Assembly (NCBI RefSeq): GCF_012184385.1
Contig: NZ_VSRL01000008.1
Span: 25,918-89,917 of the forward strand
DNA length: 64,000 bases
Direction: 5' to 3'
From: Lentzea indica
Lineage (GTDB): Bacteria > Actinomycetota > Actinomycetes > Mycobacteriales > Pseudonocardiaceae
The position numbers and the translations under genes are program-made. The notes beneath the pieces are model-generated. The model saw nothing but the letters and a program-made list of their open reading frames with translations, had not been told where the DNA came from and did not search any database. This document shows positions 45,318 through 54,278 of this stretch, in pieces. Position 1 is the stretch's first letter, and each line of letters opens with the position of its first letter.

Positions 45318-48300
45318 GTGCCGAGACCTGAGCGCCCGCTGGATTCCGACGATGCCGAGCTGCTCAGGTTCGCCGCGGACTTGAGATTGTTGCGTGAGAA
45401 AGCAGGTAAGCCGACCTACCGCGAGCTGAGCAAGGTCGCGCACTATTCGGTGACGGTGCTCTCCGAGGCCGCGAGCGGCAGGAAACTGCCCAGCCTGGCC
45501 GTGACCACGGCTTACGTGCACGCGTGCGGCGGTGACGTCGAACAATGGCGGCGAAGATGGCACGACGTGGCCGACGGCGCGAAGCCCGCCGATCCGGAGC
45601 GCGAACCGCCCTATCTCGGCCTCGGCGCCTTCCAGGCAGCGGACTCCGACCGGTTTTTCGGCAGGGAGAAGCTCGTCGGGCAACTGCTGGACAAAGTAAG
45701 TGAACGTCCATTCGTGGGCGTTTTCGGCGCTTCCGGATCGGGCAAGTCCTCACTGCTGCGAGCCGGTCTTGTCGCTGCCAGACCCGCCGACGTCTTCTCC
45801 CCCGGCCCGCACCCGATGCAGGCCTGGGGCGAGACGACCGCGGACCTCGTGGTGATCGACCAGTTCGAGGAGGTCTTCACCCTCTGCCGCGACGAGGACG
45901 AACGGGTCGCGTTCATCGACGCGATCACGTCCGTGGCCGGCAAGAAGGTCGTCATCGACGTCCGTTCCGACTTCTACGGCCACTGCGGCCGCTACCCCGC
46001 GCTGGTCGACGCGCTGCACGACGCGCAGATCCTGGTCGGCGCGATGAGCCCGCAGGAGCTGCGGCGGGCGATCACCGAACCGGCGTTGCGCGCCGGCTAC
46101 ACCGTCGAGGGCGCGCTGGTGTCGGTGCTGGAGGCCGAGCACGCGCCGTTGCCACTGGTCTCGCACGCGCTGCTGGAGACGTGGCGTCGTCGTCGCGGCA
46201 CTCGTCTGACCGTGGCGGGCTACGAGGAGACGGGCGGCGTGCGGCACGCGCTGGCCCAAAGCGCCGAGGCCGCGTATCTGGAGCTGGACCCCGGTCAGCA
46301 GGCCCTCGCGCGCAAGATCTTCCTGCGGCTGACGGCACTGGGCGAGGGCACCGAGGACACCAAGCGCAGAGTCAGCCGCGAGAGCCTCGACAACGACGAC
46401 GAGACGCTGTTCGTGCTCGACCACCTCGCGCGCGCACGCCTGATCACGCTCGACGACACCGGTGTCGACCTCACGCACGAGGCGGTGATCCGCTCGTGGC
46501 CCAGGTTGTCCGGCTGGCTGACGGCGAACCGCGACGGCCTGCGCGTCCACCACCAGCTCACCGAGGCGACCGCGACGTGGGAGTCGCTGAACCGCGACTC
46601 GGGCGCGCTTTATCGGGGCGTGCGGCTCGCGCTGGCCCGTGAGTGGGCCGCGGGCGACGCCGACGCGATGTCCGCGCGCGAACGCCGGTTCCTCAACGCG
46701 AGCGTCGAGGCGGAGGAGGCCGAACAGGAGGCCGCCCGGCGCACCACCCGCAGGCTGCGGCAGTTGGTCGCGTTGCTGACCGTGCTGCTGGTACTCGCCG
46801 TGACGGCGGTCGGTTTCGCGATCAGCGCCCAGCGCGAGTCCACAGCACAGCGGAACATGGCCCTCGCCCGTCAGGCGGTCCGCGACGCGCAGACTCTGCA
46901 GAACTCCGAGTCCAGCCGCGCCGCCCAGCTCAGCCTCGCCGCGCATGAGCTCACCGACAACGCCGAGACCAGGGACAACCTGGCGAGCGCCCCGTCAGGG
47001 CCGCACTTCACCCACTGGACCGCGCACACCGCCGACATCCCGGCCACCTCGGTGCACGGCACCACGCTCGCGACGACCAGCTGGGACCGCTCGGTCAAGC
47101 TGTGGGACATCGCCGACCACCGCGAGCCCGTCCTTCTCGGCACCACGTCAGTCGACCACGAGCCGCTGAGCCTCGAGTTCAGCAAGGACGGCCGTCTGCT
47201 CGCGGTTGCCGACGAACGCGCGGTCACGTTGTTCGACGCGACGGACCCACGCCACCCTCAGCGCCTGGGAGTGATCCAGTCCCCGGCCGACGCGCTGTTG
47301 GCGGCCGCGATGAACCACGACGGCACGCTCGTAGTCACGACGCACAACGACGGCAGCGCACGACTGTGGGACATCACCGACCCGCGTAACCCGGTGCTCA
47401 CACACACGCTGCCTGGACACGACCGTGTGATGAGGGCAGCCGCGTTCCGCCCGGACGGCCGCGCATTCGCCGTGGCCTCACGGTCGTCCGTCGTGCTGTA
47501 CTCGCTCGACGGCACGCCAGAGCGCAAGGGTGAGCTGATCGGGCATTCGCAGGCCGTCCAGTCGCTGGCGTTCAGCCCCGACGGCAGGACGATCGGCACC
47601 GGCTCGTGGGATCAGACCGCCCGGTTGTGGGATGCGGCAGAGCTGACCGCGCCACGGTCGCGCGCCGAGTTCACGGGAAGCAACGCGATCGTCTGGGGCG
47701 TGTCGTTCTCCCCCGACGGCGCCACGTTCGCCGCGACCGGCGACGCGAAGGTACGCCTGTGGAGTGTCGACGGCGTCGGACTGACCGGTGCTCCCCGCAA
47801 GCTCGGCACGGTGCCCGGCGGCATCTACTCGGCGGAGTTCACGCCGGACGGCACCACGCTGGTGATCGTCGAAAGCAGAACGGTCCGGCTGCAGGAACTG
47901 CGTGAGATGCCGTTGTTCGGCCACGAGAACAACGTGTCGTCGGTGTCGTTCCGCCCGGACGGCCAGGTGCTCTCGAGCAGCAGCTGGGACGGCACCGTGC
48001 GGCTCTGGCGAATGACCGCGCAACGCACCCGTGAACCGCTCGCGCGGATCACCGACGCCACCGGGTTCGCGCGTTCCGCGGCGTTCAGCCCGGACGGCAG
48101 ATGGCTCGCGGCCGCGAGCGACGACTCGTGGGTCCGGATCTACGACGTCACCGACCCGGCAGCACCCCGGCTGAAGGCGAAGTTCGTCCCGCTGGCGGAC
48201 CAGCCGTCCGTGTCGGTCGCGTTCAGCCCGGACGGCAGGACGCTCGCCGTCGGCTCGTTCAAAGTGCTGACGTTGTGGGACATCACGAACTTGGACCAGC

Positions 48301-48914
48301 CCCAAGAACTCTTCCGGCGCGAGGCCTGGTACGCCGCCGTGTGGACGGTGACGTGGAACCCCGACGGCACCAGGATCGTCGCGGGCACCGGCAACCAGGC
48401 GCGGCTGTTCGACGCCACGAACCTGCGGGAGCTCAAGGAGATCACGTTCTCCGGCAACGGGGACAACCCGTTGCGCGGCGGGTTCAGCCAGGACGGCAGG
48501 CTGCTGCTCACCGGTCACGGCGACACCGAGGTGCGGCTGATCGACACCGCGACGCTGCGCGAGGCCGGCAAGCTCACCGGCTTCGGCGGCGTCGCCTACA
48601 CGGTGGCGTTCCACGGCACCCGTATCGCGATCTCGCACGCCGACGCCAAGATCCGGCTCTGGGACGTCACGGATCCGGCCCGGCCGCGGCTGGAGATGAC
48701 GTACTCCGGTCACACGGGGGACGTGCCGGCACTCGCGTGGAGCCCGGACGGCACCTATCTCGCGTCCGGGGGCAACGACACCACCGTCCGGCTGTGGGAG
48801 ATCGGGCTCGATCGCGCCGTAGCGAGGCTGTGCGCGCATGCTCCGGCGCCGTTGACGCCGGAGCAGTGGGAGACGAACTTCCCGGGAGTGCCCTACCGGC
48901 GGTTCTGCCGGTAG
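45318..48914 (+). CDS. HTH-STAND NTPase-WD40 transmembrane protein
   Basis: Protein of about 1198 residues. Order: XRE-like HTH (about 15-70), novel STAND ATPase domain with Walker A GASGSGKSS near 137 and Walker B LVVIDQFEEV near 177, helical winged region, one membrane segment near 481-505 (LVALLTVLLVLAVTAVGFAI), then about 14 WD40 repeats (560-1170) forming one or two propellers, with motifs such as LAFSPDGRTIGTGSWDQTARLW. The family is signal transduction or conflict related; the ligand is unknown. GTG 45318 is chosen. The last codons lie in a terminator hairpin. Confidence 0.9.
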   Translation: MPRPERPLDSDDAELLRFAADLRLLREKAGKPTYRELSKVAHYSVTVLSEAASGRKLPSLAVTTAYVHACGGDVEQWRRRWHDVADGAKPADPEREPPYLGLGAFQAADSDRFFGREKLVGQLLDKVSERPFVGVFGASGSGKSSLLRAGLVAARPADVFSPGPHPMQAWGETTADLVVIDQFEEVFTLCRDEDERVAFIDAITSVAGKKVVIDVRSDFYGHCGRYPALVDALHDAQILVGAMSPQELRRAITEPALRAGYTVEGALVSVLEAEHAPLPLVSHALLETWRRRRGTRLTVAGYEETGGVRHALAQSAEAAYLELDPGQQALARKIFLRLTALGEGTEDTKRRVSRESLDNDDETLFVLDHLARARLITLDDTGVDLTHEAVIRSWPRLSGWLTANRDGLRVHHQLTEATATWESLNRDSGALYRGVRLALAREWAAGDADAMSARERRFLNASVEAEEAEQEAARRTTRRLRQLVALLTVLLVLAVTAVGFAISAQRESTAQRNMALARQAVRDAQTLQNSESSRAAQLSLAAHELTDNAETRDNLASAPSGPHFTHWTAHTADIPATSVHGTTLATTSWDRSVKLWDIADHREPVLLGTTSVDHEPLSLEFSKDGRLLAVADERAVTLFDATDPRHPQRLGVIQSPADALLAAAMNHDGTLVVTTHNDGSARLWDITDPRNPVLTHTLPGHDRVMRAAAFRPDGRAFAVASRSSVVLYSLDGTPERKGELIGHSQAVQSLAFSPDGRTIGTGSWDQTARLWDAAELTAPRSRAEFTGSNAIVWGVSFSPDGATFAATGDAKVRLWSVDGVGLTGAPRKLGTVPGGIYSAEFTPDGTTLVIVESRTVRLQELREMPLFGHENNVSSVSFRPDGQVLSSSSWDGTVRLWRMTAQRTREPLARITDATGFARSAAFSPDGRWLAAASDDSWVRIYDVTDPAAPRLKAKFVPLADQPSVSVAFSPDGRTLAVGSFKVLTLWDITNLDQPQELFRREAWYAAVWTVTWNPDGTRIVAGTGNQARLFDATNLRELKEITFSGNGDNPLRGGFSQDGRLLLTGHGDTEVRLIDTATLREAGKLTGFGGVAYTVAFHGTRIAISHADAKIRLWDVTDPARPRLEMTYSGHTGDVPALAWSPDGTYLASGGNDTTVRLWEIGLDRAVARLCAHAPAPLTPEQWETNFPGVPYRRFCR

Positions 48915-48923
48915 GGCACTTTT
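48888..48923. terminator. Strong intrinsic terminator overlapping a coding end
   Basis: GTGCCCTACCGGC and GCCGGTAGGGCAC form a perfect 13-base stem with a 6-base loop, followed by TTTT. The stop codon of the WD40 gene (48912-48914) is inside the right arm, so the last residues of that protein are dictated by the hairpin. On the other strand it follows the GH3 gene stop closely. Confidence 0.88.
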
Positions 48924-48927
48924 CGGG

Positions 48928-51528
48928 CTACGTACAGGGAAGCACGTCCGGATCAGCACCCGCCTTGGGCACCCACCGCACGTTCGCGAACGACGCCTGG
49001 AACGCGCCGTCGGTGTAGACCAGGAACGGCGTGTTGACGTTCTCCAGGTCCAGTCCCTTGTCGGCGAAGCAGTTGACCGAGAGCTTCACGGTCGCCTTCT
49101 GTCCGATGGGGAGGTTGCGGAACGCTTGCGTGGCATCGACTTCCGCCATGCACGGGTACACGCAGTGCGCGCTGACGACCGTGCGGTTGGCCGGGGCCTG
49201 ATGCACGATCACGTCGAACACGATGGCCGCGTTGGCGTTGCCGTAGCCGCGCAGGTCGCTGCCGGTCGGGCTCTGCAGGTACACCTGGCCCGCGCCGGTG
49301 CCGGTCCACGTCGTCTTGAGCGCGTCCTGCTGGACGTTGACGTCGGACTGCACGACGTTGATCTCGGCGTGCGAGGCCTGGCCGTCGGGACCGATCTCGG
49401 TGCCGCCCCAGTTCTCAGGGGAGCCGATGAAGCTCTTGTACGGCGCGACGTCCGCGCGGTTGAAGACCTCCAGGTCCTCGGTCGCCGTGCCACCGCCACC
49501 ACCGCCGGAGCAGGTGCCGCCGGGGCTGCTCTCGTCGAGCTTGCCGACGTTGCCGGTCTGCCAGTCGCGCAGGCCGTAGCCGAGCTTGAACAGCGGGTCC
49601 TGGCTCGGGTCGTTGAGCGGCGTCTGGCAGGCGCTGCGCGGCCACGAGTAGGACAGCTTGCCGCTGAACCCGTTGTGGCGTCCCTTGATCAGCAGGTCGG
49701 CGATGCCGCCGCCCTCGGTGCCGGGCAGCCACGCGGCCACGAACGCGTCGGAGCGGTTGAGCTCCTTGTTCATGTACAACGCGCGGCCACCGACGTAGAC
49801 GGTGATGACCGGCTTGCCCTTGCCGGACACCTTGTCCAGCACGGCGAGGTCCTGCGGGTACAGGCGCGCGGCCTCCAGCGTCCGCTTGCCGAGGTCGCCC
49901 ACGCCCTCCGCGTACGGCGTCTCACCGATGACGGCGATGACGGCGTCGAACTGCGCAGGGTCGACGTTGTCCGCGGTCTCGGCGAACGTGACGTTGGCGG
50001 CGCCCAGCGAGTCCTGGATGCCCTTGAGGATGCTGGTGCCGTTGGGGAAGTCGGCGTTGGTGTTGCCGGTGCCCTGCCAGCTCAGCGTCCAGCCACCGGA
50101 CTGGTTGCCGATGTTGTCCGCGCTCTTGCCGACCACGAGAACTTTGCTGCGCTTGGAGAGCGGCAGCACGCGGTCGTTGTTCTTCAGCAGCACCGCGGAC
50201 TCCCGCACGGCCTCGCGCGCGAGTTCCTTGTGCAGCAACGCCTTCTGCTCGCCAGCGTGTTCCCTCTGCGAGGGCTTGGGCGCGTCGAACGTGCCGGCGC
50301 GCAGCTTGACGCGCAGGATGCGGGTGACCGCGTCGTCGATGCGCGCCATGGGGATCTGGCCGCTCTCGACCTGCTGCACGGTGTTCGCGATGAACGCCTT
50401 CCAGTCGTTCGGCACCATGATGATGTCCATGCCGGCGTTGATCGCCTGCGGGCAGCTGGCGTTCGTGCAGCCGGTGACCTGCCCGATGCCGTTCCAGTCG
50501 GAGACGAGCAGACCGTCGAAGCCCATCTTCTCCTTGAGGATGCCGGTCTGCACGTACTTGCTGCCGTGCACCTTGCCCTCGTTGATGACGTCGTTCGTCC
50601 AGCTGTTGAACGAGATCATCACCGTCTGCGCACCCGCGGCCAGTGCCCCGTAGTAGCCCTGACCGTGAATGTTGATCATCTCTTGCTCGGTGGAGGGGTT
50701 GACACCCTGGTCCTTGCCACCGGTCGTGCCGCCGTCGCCGATGAAGTGCTTGGCGGTGGCGATCACGCCGTCCTCGCCGATGCGCTTCTTCGCGTTGTCC
50801 TGCAAGCCCTTGATGGCCTCGAAGCCGTAGGCGCGGGTGATCCGCGGGTCCTCCGAGAAGCCCTCGTAGGTCCGTCCCCACCTGTCGTCGCGGACGACGG
50901 CGAGCGTGGGCGAGAACGCCCAGTCCTGGCCGGTGGCCCGGATCTGCTCGGCCGTGGCCTCGTTGATGTCGCGGATGAGGCACGGGTCGTGCGCGGCGCC
51001 GAGCCCGATGTTGTGCGGGAAGACCGTGGCGCCGAAGACGTTGTTGTTGCCGTGCACCGCGTCGATGCCCCAGATGACGGGAATCTTGGTGCGCGTCTGC
51101 TTCGACGCCTCCCAGTAGGCGTCGGCCAGCTTCAGCCAGTCCTGCGGCGTGGCCTTCTTGTTGGCGCCGGGCCAGCTACCGCCACCGTTGAGGACGGAGC
51201 CGAACCCGTACGTCGTGACGTCGGCCGGCGTGATCGCGGCGATCTCCGGCTGCGTCATCTGGCCGACCTTCTCGGCCAGCGTCATGTCCTTGAGGATGGC
51301 CTTGATCCTGGCCTCGTCCCTGCGGTCACCCTTGAGCTGGCTCTCGACCTTGGGCCAGTCCTTCAGGGCGGGCAGGGACTTCTCGATGCGGGCACACCCG
51401 TGCTCGGTCCTGGGCTGCCCGATGACCGGTTGTTTCGGTCCGTGCGCTTCCGGCGCGGCGGCGGCCGCTGTCGCGCTGGCGGCGAGCGTCAGCCCCAGCA
51501 CTGCGGCAAGAGTGCTTCTCCAATGCAT
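48928..51528 (-). CDS. Secreted GH3 beta-glucosidase (exo-1,3/1,4-glucosidase, ExoP-like)
   Basis: Secreted enzyme of 866 residues. A signal peptide (about 1-24) is followed by the GH3 N-domain (MTLAEKVGQMTQPEIAAIT) with the nucleophile Asp in GLLVSDWNGIG near residue 340, the GH3 C-domain, and a C-terminal beta-sandwich after a Gly-rich linker that matches the extra ExoP-like domain (VNCFADKGLDLENVNTPFLV). It removes terminal glucose from beta-glucans or cello-oligosaccharides. ATG 51528 has GAGGA 9 bases upstream. A CebR-like box precedes it. Confidence 0.94.
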   Translation of the reverse strand: MHWRSTLAAVLGLTLAASATAAAAAPEAHGPKQPVIGQPRTEHGCARIEKSLPALKDWPKVESQLKGDRRDEARIKAILKDMTLAEKVGQMTQPEIAAITPADVTTYGFGSVLNGGGSWPGANKKATPQDWLKLADAYWEASKQTRTKIPVIWGIDAVHGNNNVFGATVFPHNIGLGAAHDPCLIRDINEATAEQIRATGQDWAFSPTLAVVRDDRWGRTYEGFSEDPRITRAYGFEAIKGLQDNAKKRIGEDGVIATAKHFIGDGGTTGGKDQGVNPSTEQEMINIHGQGYYGALAAGAQTVMISFNSWTNDVINEGKVHGSKYVQTGILKEKMGFDGLLVSDWNGIGQVTGCTNASCPQAINAGMDIIMVPNDWKAFIANTVQQVESGQIPMARIDDAVTRILRVKLRAGTFDAPKPSQREHAGEQKALLHKELAREAVRESAVLLKNNDRVLPLSKRSKVLVVGKSADNIGNQSGGWTLSWQGTGNTNADFPNGTSILKGIQDSLGAANVTFAETADNVDPAQFDAVIAVIGETPYAEGVGDLGKRTLEAARLYPQDLAVLDKVSGKGKPVITVYVGGRALYMNKELNRSDAFVAAWLPGTEGGGIADLLIKGRHNGFSGKLSYSWPRSACQTPLNDPSQDPLFKLGYGLRDWQTGNVGKLDESSPGGTCSGGGGGGTATEDLEVFNRADVAPYKSFIGSPENWGGTEIGPDGQASHAEINVVQSDVNVQQDALKTTWTGTGAGQVYLQSPTGSDLRGYGNANAAIVFDVIVHQAPANRTVVSAHCVYPCMAEVDATQAFRNLPIGQKATVKLSVNCFADKGLDLENVNTPFLVYTDGAFQASFANVRWVPKAGADPDVLPCT

Positions 51529-51565
51529 GCCGCAGATCCTCAACGGCGTGTTACGTCCACGTCAA

Positions 51566-51579
51566 TGGGAACGCTCTCA
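51566..51579. promoter_or_regulatory. CebR-like operator
   Basis: TGGGAACGCTCTCA matches the CebR box TGGGAGCGCTCCCA at 12 of 14 positions. It stands 38 bases before the GH3 glucosidase start, where a LacI-type repressor would act. CebR releases DNA on binding cello-oligosaccharides in streptomycetes. Confidence 0.6.
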
Positions 51580-51868
51580 TGACTTTTTTCCGGAACTCCG
51601 TGGACGAAGCGCCCATACCGGGCTGGTGCGTTCGTGCGGGTGCGGGGCGGTGGTCCGGTTGGGCGGTCGGGTACGGCCGGCCGGGGTGGGTTGCGTTCCG
51701 CGATTCCGTTGCGTGCCAACGTTGTCATGCAGGCGGAAGGACGCGCATGGTTGCGTCTCGCGACTTCGTCGCGATGGGGGTGGTTGCTTCATCACCGCTG
51801 TTCAGATGACGTATTGCCCTGTCCGGCTCGCTTCGCATCGCCACATCAGGGCGACTTCGGCCGGGAGC
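51580..51868. other. Intergenic region with hairpin, no gene seen
   Basis: No convincing ORF is present between the GH3 promoter and the YdcF gene. A perfect stem TCGCGAC-TTC-GTCGCGA lies at 51758-51774, without a T-run. The region is irregular in codon periodicity and holds several GCGTTCCGC/GCGGAAGG-like inverted fragments. Confidence 0.55.
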
Positions 51869-52522
51869 TCACAGCAGCCGGCTGTCAAAGCCCGCCTCGA
51901 TCAGGCGGTCGTACGCGTCCATCACGTCCCCTGGCACGTCCTGCTCCACCGCGAACCCATGCTTCGGGTACTCGACGACTCGCTGCAAGTCACCGACCAA
52001 CATGTCGACCACGAGCTTCTCGTCACCGATCGACCTGACGTAGTCGTCGAACTCGAGCGGCTCGGACGCGCACACCACCTCGACCTCCGGCCACACCTTG
52101 CGGCAGGTGGCGAAGGAACGCCGCTCCATGTACGGCTTCGAGATCAGCAGCACCGAGCGCGGCCGGCAGCCGTGTCCGGCGAGCAGTGAGCGGGACAGCG
52201 TCACGTTCTGACCGGTGTTGCCCGCCTCCGGCTCCACGAGAATGACACTGTCCGGGACACCCAGGCTGATGGCGTGCTCCCGGTAGTGCACCGCTTCGCC
52301 GCGAGGGAACCGAGCCGCCGTGGTCGGACTGTTGCCGCCGCTGAACACGACCACCGGGAACAGGCCGGCGTGGTACAGCTCGGCCGCGAAGGTCGCCACC
52401 CCGAGGTCGTGGCTGCCGAGCCCGATGGCGGCATCGACCGGTCGCAGCTCGTGGCCCATCTGGTGGTACTGCCAGATGCTCTCTGCGTCGCGCCACTGCT
52501 CGCCGGTGATGGACACGGTCAC
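51869..52522 (-). CDS. YdcF family protein
   Basis: Protein of 217 residues of the YdcF/DUF218 family. Motifs: VDAAIGLGSHDLGVATFAAE, VVVFSGGNSPTTAA, and LVEPEAGNTGQNVTLSRSLL, which form the family's Rossmann-like nucleotide-binding site. Unlike many YdcF proteins no N-terminal membrane segment is seen, so it is probably cytosolic. GTG 52522 follows the regulator gene by 13 bases, indicating one transcript. Confidence 0.9.
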   Translation of the reverse strand: MTVSITGEQWRDAESIWQYHQMGHELRPVDAAIGLGSHDLGVATFAAELYHAGLFPVVVFSGGNSPTTAARFPRGEAVHYREHAISLGVPDSVILVEPEAGNTGQNVTLSRSLLAGHGCRPRSVLLISKPYMERRSFATCRKVWPEVEVVCASEPLEFDDYVRSIGDEKLVVDMLVGDLQRVVEYPKHGFAVEQDVPGDVMDAYDRLIEAGFDSRLL

Positions 52523-52535
52523 TGGTGGTGCACTC

Positions 52536-53612
52536 CTAGTTCAGATGCTCGAAGGCTCTGCGGATCGCTTCGATGCTTGAGAGTTGGTGGGACATGCCGA
52601 ACGTACGGGAGGTGCCAGCCGTCTCGTCGAGCAGCCGTAGGCCACTGCCTGACGTGGCTTGATCAGACAGCAGGATGTGGGCGTGTGCCGTCTGCAGTCT
52701 GACGCGCTGCATCGGCGAATCCGCAGACTGGTTGGTCAACGCCACGTCGATGTACCGCTGCGCGTTGCCAAGGTCGCCGACGCCTCGGTACGCCAGCGCA
52801 AGCTTTTGATGTGCAACCGACCAGTCATCGGGCTCTCCGAGTTGCTCGAAACGCTGAAGCGCCGCAGCCATGGCGGCCATCGCGCGATCGTTGTCGCCTT
52901 TCTTGCTCAGAGCCGTGCCAACCCAGAGCAGGGCACGGGTGCGGTCGCGCGGGCTCAGCCTCGCGTCTTCGGCGAGCAGCTCGTAGTCGCAGGCGGCAGG
53001 CTCCAGCCGGCCTCTCATCTCCTCGACCACGGCGAGCGACAACTCCATCTGCGCCACCCGCCGAGGCACGTCGAGTTCATGGAAGAGCTCATGTGCCCGG
53101 TAGTACGCCTGGCGCGCTGACAAAGGCCCGGCGATGTCACCCTGGTCGCGCCGCAGATCGCCGAGCAACGCCAGCGAGCGGGCGTGCAGGTACAAGCCGT
53201 GGTTGTCAAGGTCCTCCGGGGCGAAGCGACGGAGCCAGCGGTCGACGAGATCGGCTGCGAATCTGAAGTCCTGTCGCGCCAGGCACGCGCCCGCGCGTCC
53301 CAGGTCGTCACCCCACGTCTCGTAGTCCCACTCTCGTGGACCAGACGAGTAGTAATCCCGGATCGGCGCTCGGCCGTCCTGCCGAAGCAGGAGCTCGAAC
53401 CGCTGCTTGGTTTCGGCGTCGGCCACAGTCAGGGCAGTGTCCAGGATGGACTGCATGAACGGACGTGGTGTGGTGTCCGCGCCCAGGGCCTCCCACTTGG
53501 TCACGGTGCGGACGCCGACGCCCAACCGCTCAGCGAAGGCCCGAACGCTGAGCCGCAGCGCACGGCGAAGTGCCCGCGCCTCGCTACCGGTCCAGTGAGC
53601 CAACGACCCCAT
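52536..53612 (-). CDS. HTH regulator with TPR-like region
   Basis: Regulator of 358 residues. The N-terminal HTH_3 domain spans SEARALRRALRLSVRAFAER and VGVRTVTKWEALGAD. The remaining 270 residues are helical with TPR-like repeats (LAYRGVGDLGNAQRYIDVAL, AARQAYYRAHELFHEL-like). Such proteins are common in filamentous actinobacteria, often as single-gene sensors next to small effector genes. ATG 53612 is chosen with GGGAGG upstream; an upstream reading frame to 53693 looks non-coding. It is divergent from a cluster of mini-ORFs and likely controls them. Confidence 0.88.
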   Translation of the reverse strand: MGSLAHWTGSEARALRRALRLSVRAFAERLGVGVRTVTKWEALGADTTPRPFMQSILDTALTVADAETKQRFELLLRQDGRAPIRDYYSSGPREWDYETWGDDLGRAGACLARQDFRFAADLVDRWLRRFAPEDLDNHGLYLHARSLALLGDLRRDQGDIAGPLSARQAYYRAHELFHELDVPRRVAQMELSLAVVEEMRGRLEPAACDYELLAEDARLSPRDRTRALLWVGTALSKKGDNDRAMAAMAAALQRFEQLGEPDDWSVAHQKLALAYRGVGDLGNAQRYIDVALTNQSADSPMQRVRLQTAHAHILLSDQATSGSGLRLLDETAGTSRTFGMSHQLSSIEAIRRAFEHLN

Positions 53613-53632
53613 TCCGGCCTCCCGCGCCTCAT

Positions 53633-53646
53633 GCAACCACGGTTGC
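53633..53646. promoter_or_regulatory. Inverted repeat upstream of the HTH-TPR gene
   Basis: GCAACC-AC-GGTTGC lies 21 bases before the regulator start. The half-site CAACCACGG recurs at 53735-53743, just before the divergent mini-ORF. Both could serve auto- and cross-regulation by the HTH-TPR protein. Confidence 0.35.
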
Positions 53647-53756
53647 GCGAAGTCATGCACCGCAAGTGCCACGGAAGGGCAACACCCGTTCATTCCCCGC
53701 AGGACAACCGGTGACCAGGCTCTTCAACAGGCGACAACCACGGAGGTGCTGCTGGC

Positions 53757-53831
53757 ATGAAGACCAAGGCGATTGCGGCGCAGATGCTGCCAGTCACCGT
53801 CCAGCTCACCTTCGCGGGGTCTCCGCGTTGA
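53757..53831 (+). CDS. Possible 24-residue peptide
   Basis: Short ORF with GGAGG 10 bases before its ATG. The peptide begins MKTKAIAAQMLPVTVQLTFA and ends GSPR. It is divergent from the HTH-TPR regulator and its stop overlaps the start of a further mini-ORF. The cationic start and hydrophobic middle could suit a small membrane or leader peptide, but no family is known. Confidence 0.4.
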   Translation: MKTKAIAAQMLPVTVQLTFAGSPR

Positions 53832-53938
53832 GCTTCGTTGCGGTCATGGTCACGTCCGCCGTTGATCACGCAGTTGTCAACGCCGCTGATCGCGAGCTTT
53901 ACAAGCTCCGCGAAGCCGCCGCCGACCATGTCCGATGA
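53828..53938 (+). CDS. Possible 36-residue peptide
   Basis: ORF starting at TTG 53828, overlapping the previous stop as TTGA, encoding a peptide with an N-terminal hydrophobic start (LSFVAVMVTSAVDHAVV) and a helical charged end (REAAADHVR). The next ORF starts inside its end. The chain of overlaps is what supports it; the TTG start and low length make it weak. Confidence 0.3.
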   Translation: MSFVAVMVTSAVDHAVVNAADRELYKLREAAADHVR

Positions 53939-54278
53939 CCTGCCCACCGCCGAAATCTTCGTGGCAACGCCACACGGCATGCACCGATCGACGTGCGAGA
54001 TGTGCAGATCGCTCATGCACGTCTGGAGTTCTCCCACGGCTGAGCACGTGGAGCTTTCGACCATCCGCGAAGGCTTCGAGACCTTCACATACCGATGCCT
54101 GTGTCGATGCGGCTGCCTGGCGATCCTCACCCATTCCGGCCCTATGCTCCCGTCCCCTGCGCAAGGGGCGGCGGGTGCACCGGTTCGCACAGAAGGAGAC
54201 GACCATGACCACGCTCGCGACTCCGACGCTCATGTCGACCGAGGTGCGGCACCGGCTGCGCACACAACTGGTCCATGA
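53928..54278 (+). CDS. Possible Cys-rich small protein
   Basis: ORF of 116 residues overlapping the preceding mini-ORF by 11 bases. Its first 75 residues look protein-like and hold CEMC and CLCRCGC, a possible metal site (MSDDLPTAEIFVATPHG at the start). The tail after about residue 85 overlaps the next gene and is low-complexity. No family is known. The next gene's strong ribosome site lies within it. Confidence 0.35.
   Translation: MSDDLPTAEIFVATPHGMHRSTCEMCRSLMHVWSSPTAEHVELSTIREGFETFTYRCLCRCGCLAILTHSGPMLPSPAQGAAGAPVRTEGDDHDHARDSDAHVDRGAAPAAHTTGP

Noticed and set aside
49126..51582. An 818-codon open frame on the plus strand
   Set aside because: Antisense shadow of the GH3 glucosidase; no recognisable motif and biased composition.
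51579..51809. A 76-codon open frame in the GH3 upstream region
   Set aside because: No ribosome site, Arg/Gly/Trp-rich random-looking sequence, and it overlaps the CebR-like box.
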